Below, one piece after another: positions 57,987-64,000 of a stretch of 64,000 bases of DNA (the stretch's first letter is position 1; every line of letters begins with the position of its first letter). The DNA comes from Puccinia triticina (lineage: Eukaryota > Basidiomycota > Pucciniomycetes > Pucciniales > Pucciniaceae). The notes under the pieces are model-generated. The model saw only the letters and a program-made list of their open reading frames with translations. It made no database searches and was not told the origin of the DNA. The translations under genes were made by a program, and so were the position numbers. Where the stretch lies: the NCBI RefSeq assembly GCF_026914185.1, contig NC_070571.1, positions 5,249,207 to 5,313,206 on the forward strand. The letters run 5' to 3'.

Positions 57987-59696
57987 TTACTGGGTGCTGA
58001 ATGCTGTAGCTTGAGGTGAGAGGAGTGATTTCTTGAATAAAAGAAAATTGGACGATGGATTTAGCGTATGAGCTATCGGCTTGGAATGAACAGAGCACTT
58101 ACTTAGAGGCAATGGGAGTCTAATGAAGCTCAGCTGAGGATCCGGCAAGAAAGCGATTTCCACACCCCGATTTCTCATCGCCCGAGAAAGCTCCCCATAC
58201 CGGGGGTTGAACGCAAAGATGACGCGGAAGTCACTATGAGGAATAACGGTATCAATGCCGCCTTGGGTCATCCCTTTTTCTGCGAGTTGGAGTATGCCGG
58301 CACCTTCGAATGAAGGATTCAAACGGTCGAGAACAGATGCACTGCACAGGTTCGAATTCTCAACCAAAAGCCACTGGCCCTTCTTCATAGAAGTCACGAG
58401 GGGGCCATTGATCCATTCAAAGCGAAAACCTGGCTTGGCAGTCTGAACTCCCACTAGAGATCGCTCCAACGGTTTGAAGGCAGGATCGGGGGGATGACTT
58501 CTCAGACGCTTTAAAATGTCAAGCACGCACGACACTAGTATCTTGGTATCGAATGAAAAGATTAAATTCTCGAGGTACTTGAGATCTCTGAAGGACATTT
58601 CAAGGTTAGTGGCGGTGGCGTCGGGGCATAGGGACGAATGCTCCAGATTCTGTTGGATAATTTGACAAGTATGCTCAATGATTGCAATCAGCTTGCGTTC
58701 CATGTTAGTTTGCTCAAACCCTCCAATCAGGTCAGAGGTATCAGTGCCGGAATGTAAGCTGATGACTCGCAACTGAACACCTTTTCGAGCAGCCAAAAAC
58801 TTGACAAGGGATGATTTTCCCGACTTTTCTGTGCCAGTGAGAATAGGGAGCCATTTCAACTCTAGACAACAAATCAATGCTTCAGCGCAGTTGTAAATAC
58901 TTGTCGGGATTGCTAAGGGTGAGACTATCGGAGGAGCCCAGGAAAGCCCAAATGATTTGGCCAATCTGCTGTGCCCGATGATCAGCTCGGAAGGGAGCTC
59001 AGCCAGGTCTTGATGATTGCGCCGTTGAAAAATTCACGGGAGATCTTTGCAGAAGTGGCTTGATCATCTTGAGTTCGGAACCTCCCCGTGTAGATCATAT
59101 CAATGTATTCTACTGGGGAAATCAGTTGGAGGTCGTACCTGCCGTTCATGGATGTGATCTGCAACCATCTTGCCAGGTCACACAAGTTGAGTTCCCAAGG
59201 CGAGCCGATGGAAGCGAAGAAACTGGGCTTGTTGGTCTCTTCGACCAGTCGGTAATTGAAATCAACCATCTTTGAGATTGCGGACTGATCGAATGCGGAA
59301 GCCATTTCGGTACACATTTGCAACAAGTCTTCGTTTTACATTTCTTTCATGAAAACCACCGTCAATCGGTCTACTAACGACTTCAGAAGACGCTTTTGTG
59401 AGCCACCTTGATGATGCAGATTTTGAGCAGCGAAACCCCGGAAGTCAGGGTGTCGCTTGAAGGTTTGATCAATTTCTGGAACGTAAACAGTACCTCAATA
59501 GTCCAAGCAGCCGTTCAGCCCTTCAAGAACGGTTTGAGGAGCGAGATTCATTTCATCCAGCAAATCCCAATCTCCTTTCTGTGGCGCGTCAAGAAAAGTA
59601 GCATCTTTCCATTCGAATTGCCCCGGGCTTCCACCCTCAACAGGCGCGTCGGCACCAAAGAGGTTGAGTAAGTCGGTTTGATCCGTTGCAGGCGTT

Positions 59697-60492
59697 TGTG
59701 AGAATGGCAAGACTTAAGGATAAAATTTCAACTTAAGGTCTGGATCATGTGTACAAGGTTTTGATATGAACAGTTGGAAAAGTTAAGGGTACCTTAACGG
59801 CAGTGAGACAGTTGAGAGTAGGCTTGGGTGATAAGAGGACAGGAGATGAAAAAGTATTTGAACAAGAAGGAGAATAAGAATGTTCTTCAAGAACGTATGG
59901 ATAAAAAAAAGGGATGGCCGCTGCACGGAACGAGGTCTTCGTGGAGTGGCTGATGATAACGAGGAGTAGCTGATGATAACGATTCGGGTGAGGGAAGTTT
60001 CAGGATAGATTGGTCAATGGGTTGTGTAACGTGATAAGATGATGGTTCGACGGGAGAAAAGAAGCTGAAAAAGAGGGGATGGATCAGTCTCTTATATTCG
60101 AGACGTTTTGATTCAGGTGAGGCATCTGAGTCTACGTACTGTATTGCAAGCACGGTACTATAGGAGCCCGGTCCAGGCAAAAAGAGGATACACCACGGTT
60201 GGTTGAGCACGACCGGTGGGGGCAGGGTCTACGTCCATGTTCTTGATGTCTGCTTGGACACAGTAGCAAATGGAGGGTTAATGGCTGAACACATCAGGAA
60301 CCGGTTGTTGCCAACGGCCTGGTTGGATCAGACTAGAAGAAGGGAAAACTTACCAGTGGCTGGTTGGTCCAGGGCGTTTTCAGGAGGAGTGGCTCCGAGC
60401 GTGTGGTTTGAGTCTGGTTGGGCTGGATGCGCCAAGTTAGGCAGGGTCGCGTGGTCCTCTTGACTCGGGGAACCCGAATGCGGAATCTGACA
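59697..60492 (-). mobile_element. Solo LTR with 5-bp target duplication, inside midasin
   Basis: On the plus strand it starts TGTGAGAATGGCAAG and ends GAATCTGACA (minus: TGTCAGATTC...TCTCACA). The flanks GCGTT at 59692-59696 and 60493-60497 are an exact 5-bp duplication. It separates the Walker A piece near 60540 from the DLLNLFGAD piece at 59690. Positions 59873-60432 recur inverted at 45157-45716. Confidence 0.93.
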
Positions 60493-61435
60493 GCGTTTTC
60501 CTGGAGTTTAGCGAGTGCTTCTACTATTCTTGCCTTGCTGACTCCTGGTTTACCCTCTAGCAATACAGCTTTGGGAACTTGAAGAACACGTATGATTCAC
60601 AGGGCATTATGGCCCACCGTTTGTGCGGAAAAAGAATAACTCGCTGGAGCCGAGTCTTTGCCAATTGTTTTACACCTTTGCAATGTGGAATCACCTATTT
60701 TCAAACCTTCATCAACATGGGTAACTCCAGATAAGCCTTCACTGTTGTCGAGAGAAACGTTGGCCAGATCATGCAAATAACTGAGACAAGACCGTCTAAG
60801 TTTGAGAATGTGACTGGCGGGGAGGTCTTGTCCAAAGCCAGCGGTCCCGAGGCGATCGAGAACCGTCATTTGGGCACCGTGAACGAACGACAGAGCCAAT
60901 GATGATGTCAAACAGGAGCTGATGAAGCCGCACCACGCAAGACAGTCTTGTAAGCTCAACTCGCAAGCCGAAAATTGGGCTGAGATGGGCAACTTTGAAT
61001 AATACTCGGAAAATGAGATAATGTGCGCCGCCCATTCAGCAGGACTGAAGCTAGCACAAGTTGACGATTTGAGTTTCCGTGATAAACAATCACAATAGAT
61101 CGCAAACCTGTCCTTAGGATCCGAGACTAGAGGGACCCAGATCTCGGTAAACCGATTTCGCAGCGCAGGTGAGAGTTCTCGTTTTCCGAAATCGTCACCG
61201 GGATTCATGGTTGCAAAGATTTGGAAGCTTATAAGATGCACTATGAAAAAAACTCAAGAAACTGCTGTCAGTTGACATCCAGCATACTCAAGTTAATCCT
61301 CAATTAGAACAAGGATCATACCCATGGATGCCAATTTTCTTCTACCCTGCAATCTTTGCACATTGCCTAATTTATGCAAGCTAATTCTGAACTACAAAAA
61401 ACTTAGCACAGGTTTCAAGATACTCAGTTGAGACC

Positions 61436-62180
61436 TGTGCAATCCCCCTTTCATGTTCCCCTACCCCTTTCAAGTGCACATACTGATTTCATGTGCACAT
61501 ATCCCTTTTGTGTGCAAATACCCATTTCATGCGTATATATCCCTTTCATGTGCACACCCCTTTCATATTCACACCTTTGCTGTGCATGCACCCCTTTCAT
61601 CATGCATGCATAACTCTTTCATTTTCACATGCCCCTTTGATGTGTACAAACTCCTTTCATCATGTGTACGTAACCCTTTGTTTCACATAACCCTTTCCTT
61701 TGATGTATACATATCCCTTTCATGAATACCCCTTACATGTGCACGTACCCCTTTCATCACATACAGCTTTCATGTGCACATATTCCTTTTGTGTGCAAAT
61801 ACCCATTTCATGTGTATATATCCCTTTCATGTGCACACCCCTTTCATATTCACACCTTTCCTGTGCATGCACCCCTTTCATCATGCATGAATACCTCTTT
61901 CATTCTTACATGCCCCTTTGATGTGTACACACCCCTTTCATGATGTTTATGTAACCCTTTCATTTTCACATACCCCGTTGATGTATACATATCCCTTTCA
62001 TGAATACCCCTTACATGTGCACATACCCCTTTCATCATGTTAAAATATCCCTTTTATGTGTAAATACACCTCTTCACATTCCCCTTTCATGCGTACATAT
62101 CCCTTTCATGTGTGAATACAATTTTGATTTTATTCCTTTCATGTGGAAATACCCCTTTCATGCAAGCATAACCCATTCAT
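61436..62180. repeat. Minisatellite, CCCTTTCATGTGCACATA-type units
   Basis: About 40 diverged copies of an 18-20 bp unit (CCCCTTTCATGTGCACATA and variants with GTATACATAT, TTCACAC, CATGCATG) fill 745 bp. Two stretches, about 61490-61650 and 61775-61935, repeat almost unit for unit, so there is higher-order duplication of about 285 bp. The array sits between two collinear midasin pieces, in what would be an intron. Translations of all frames are repeat artefacts. Confidence 0.92.
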
Positions 62181-62591
62181 AGGTGCATCCACTACATCTG
62201 TTAATGATGGAATGAACATGGAAAATATCTAGTCTGGAAGACTCATGGAATGAACAGGGAAGAACCCAGGTTCAAATAAAAGTAATATCAAAGTTATCAC
62301 ATGTCAACTGACACCAATTTTTTGAGTTTTTTTCACAGTGATGGGCCGTAATTAGCATTTTTTCGAGAGTGTCACCTCCGCGTTCCGCCAAAACAATCAA
62401 GCGTTCCGGTTCTAGCAAGCTGTTGAGGCGCTCGAGGACCGAGTCGTCAGCTAGAGAGATCTCGTCCAGCAAAACGTGATCTCCTTCCTGCATGGCTTGT
62501 ATCAGTGGGCCGTCGGACCAATCAAACAGTGCAGTAGATCACTTGAGGTCACTGAGGGCCGCCTGCGCCTGATCCACAGATTTGGAATCAA

Positions 62592-62860
62592 CAATGGGTA
62601 GTTACGATACGCTACGATAACCAGTGTTATCTGCGTAGCGTACCGCCCGCCGTTACTATCCAGAGCAGTTAGCGGTTCTAGTAACGGCGCGATTCCCCCA
62701 GAGAGGTTATTGTACCTAGTCCGGATTGCCCCCCCAAAAAAATCATCCGTATCGTATACTTCTTGGTCTGTGTTAACGCGTTAACCGCGATAACTAGTAA
62801 CGCACAATTTACGATAACCGCTAGCGCGTTACCAATGCGTTACCTGCAAGTTACACACAC
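62592..62860. mobile_element. TAACG-pentamer element, truncated or diverged
   Basis: The left end CAATGGGTAGTTACGATACG resembles the end CAACGGTGGGTAGTTATGGTAC of the element at 36081. The interior is again made of GTTAC/GTAAC, TAACG and CGTTA words, with some TAGCG. No matching right end was found before about 62860. It marks the point where the midasin reading stops. Confidence 0.55.
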
Positions 62861-63624
62861 TAAACAGGGGTGAAACCCGCCAAGCAACGTGTTTTACCCC
62901 TGTATACACAGGGGTGAGGCAGAAAACCCCACCACCTGTCCCACATTGGTTGCCTGTGGATCAAGGCATGAGTCTCCGGGCCCTCCCTTGTTTGTTAAAT
63001 TTTCCAGCTTCATCGCCTGCTTAGCGCTTATTACCTTGTCATCCTAAAATGGTCACCCAAGTACAAAGTTCCAACCTCATCAAAGAGAGTGACTCCCATG
63101 CCGGCAACATTACGGACTAATCACAGACCCAACGCCGCCGGTCGAGACAATCTGCCTCAATAGTAATTCCACCAGGCATGGTGCCTGCTCCAACTGACTC
63201 CCGTGTCAAAATAACCCAGCCAGCGGCTTCAAAAAGGGTTGTAGAATCCTCTCTGTCGAGTTCAGGGCATTTGGTTTCCGTCCAAGGAAAGAAAAAAAAA
63301 TCGCAAAAAGCAATGCACACAAAAATCGGGCGCAAAGGAAAACTCGTCCGCTTTGGATTCTAATCCAAGTGGGACAACTGCGAAACCAAGTCAGCCGGGG
63401 AAGACCAAGAAATCAGGAAACCCCTCAAAAAAGGTCTCACCTTTTTACTGTCTTCCTTTCTTGAAAAGAACACCTGATGTTTACACTGATGAATTTGTTT
63501 ATTTTTTACTTATATTTTCTTCTCTAGGCAATTACAGAAGACACGGGCTATGACTACGACCAAGACACCGATGAAGGCTCTATCAATATTGTTGCTAGAA
63601 AAACAAAAGAGGAAAAAAAATCAA
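62861..63624. other. Subtelomeric DNA
   Basis: The minus-strand frame 63335-63117 (LDREDSTTLFEAAGWVILTR, GTMPGGITIEADCLDRR) looks protein-like, but I do not recognise it. A plus-strand frame near 63540-63624 (acid-rich, DTGYDYDQDTDEGSINIVAR) runs straight into the telomere repeats, suggesting a broken gene. The segment 62870-62930 contains GGGGTGAAACCC/GTTTTACCCC words. Nothing else can be supported. Confidence 0.4.
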
Positions 63625-64000
63625 GGGTTAGGGTTAGGGTTAGGGTTAGGGTTAGGGTTAGGGTTAGGGTTAGGGTTAGGGTTAGGGTTAGGGTTAGGGT
63701 TAGGGTTAGGGTTAGGGTTAGGGTTAGGGTTAGGGTTAGGGTTAGGGTTAGGGTTAGGGTTAGGGTTAGGGTTAGGGTTAGGGTTAGGGTTAGGGTTAGG
63801 GTTAGGGTTAGGGTTAGGGTTAGGGTTAGGGTTAGGGTTAGGGTTAGGGTTAGGGTTAGGGTTAGGGTTAGGGTTAGGGTTAGGGTTAGGGTTAGGGTTA
63901 GGGTTAGGGTTAGGGTTAGGGTTAGGGTTAGGGTTAGGGTTAGGGTTAGGGTAGGGTTAGGGTTAGGGTTAGGGTTAGGGTTAGGGTTAGGGTTAGGGTT
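63625..64000 (+). repeat. Telomere, (TTAGGG)n
   Basis: The G-rich strand runs 5'-to-3' towards the end of the window, as at a right chromosome end. About 62 units in 376 bp are perfect except for one 5-nt unit TAGGG near 63952. The repeat begins directly after GAGGAAAAAAAATCAA. The long Gly-Leu open frame through it is an artefact. Confidence 0.98.

Larger units (their letters stand above)
57987..62590 (-). pseudogene. MDN1: Midasin (MDN1/REA1) AAA-ring fragment, truncated and disrupted
   Basis: Midasin is a dynein-like AAA ATPase of nearly 5,000 residues that removes assembly factors from pre-60S ribosomes. Collinear pieces on the minus strand are: FDWSDGPLIQAMQEGDHVLL then DEISLADDSVLERLN (62530-62420); FATMNPGDDFGKRELSPALR (about 61220); VLLEGKPGVSKARIVEAL, a poor Walker A with Ser-Lys-Ala where Gly-Lys-Thr is expected (about 60540); DLLNLFGADAPVEGG and GDWDLLDEMNLAPQTVLEGL (59690-59500); and LTGTEKSGKSSLVKFLA, VENSNLCSASVLDRLNP and NPRYGELSRAMRNRGVEI (58860-58130). 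A solo LTR splits one AAA unit. An in-frame TGA lies at 62541-62539. Upstream of 62590 a TAACG element begins, and only 1.4 kb remains to the telomere, too little for the missing N-terminal AAA units. It is therefore a truncated copy, not the working gene. Confidence 0.8.

Noticed and set aside
61428..62182. Several His/Pro/Phe-rich open frames
   Set aside because: They arise from the 18-20 bp minisatellite in all three frames.
63550..63954. 134-residue Gly-Leu open frame
   Set aside because: It is a translation of the TTAGGG telomere repeats.

Overview
The window is the end of a fungal chromosome. It finishes in about 376 bp of (TTAGGG)n reading towards base 64000. Its genes are split by many short GT-AG introns and it is crowded with transposons. 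The intron density, very small exons, Plavaka/KDZ-type and hAT transposases, DIRS-type reverse transcriptase and AT-rich non-coding DNA suggest a basidiomycete, most likely a rust fungus (Puccinia-like). That species call is an inference; no database was searched.

Six host genes look intact. They are a GC-rich F-box protein (1428-3459, +); the beta subunit of electron transfer flavoprotein (5932-4828, -); a Dal5-like major facilitator transporter that can be assembled from 18 exons (9664-6604, -); a UFD4/TRIP12-type HECT ubiquitin ligase (about 28182-21311, -); a Lys/Ala-rich single-pass membrane protein of unknown function (38770-40072, +); and a VPS9-domain Rab5 exchange factor (43970-41631, -). 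They do not form a pathway: they serve protein turnover, mitochondrial electron transfer, solute uptake and endosomal traffic.

Between them lie mobile-element blocks. 12.0-13.1 kb holds a hAT-type MITE with an 8-bp target duplication and another palindrome-rich element nested inside it. 14.4-20.4 kb holds a DIRS-order retroelement with split direct repeats (C - ORFs - A - CMA - CMA, read on the minus strand) but no visible tyrosine recombinase. 30.7-36.5 kb is a gene desert with three MITE-like elements and degenerate repeats. 45.2-49.7 kb holds a decayed hAT transposon, an LTR fragment and a Plavaka-like transposase fragment. 51.1-52.5 kb is a 1.4-kb self-complementary element with 7-bp target duplications.

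The last 11 kb before the telomere carries a decayed, N-terminally truncated midasin (MDN1/REA1) copy on the minus strand. It is broken by two solo LTRs that both have perfect 5-bp target duplications, and by a 20-bp-type minisatellite in an apparent intron. A palindromic element then cuts it off before the telomere.

The most unusual signals are: (1) the YR-less DIRS element with A/M/C split repeats; (2) in-frame stops in transposon ORFs that are all TGA where Arg CGA is expected; (3) the transporter with seven exons of 10-27 nt; (4) a group of short transposons built from reiterated TAGCG or TAACG pentamers with 7-bp target duplications; (5) the truncated subtelomeric midasin copy.
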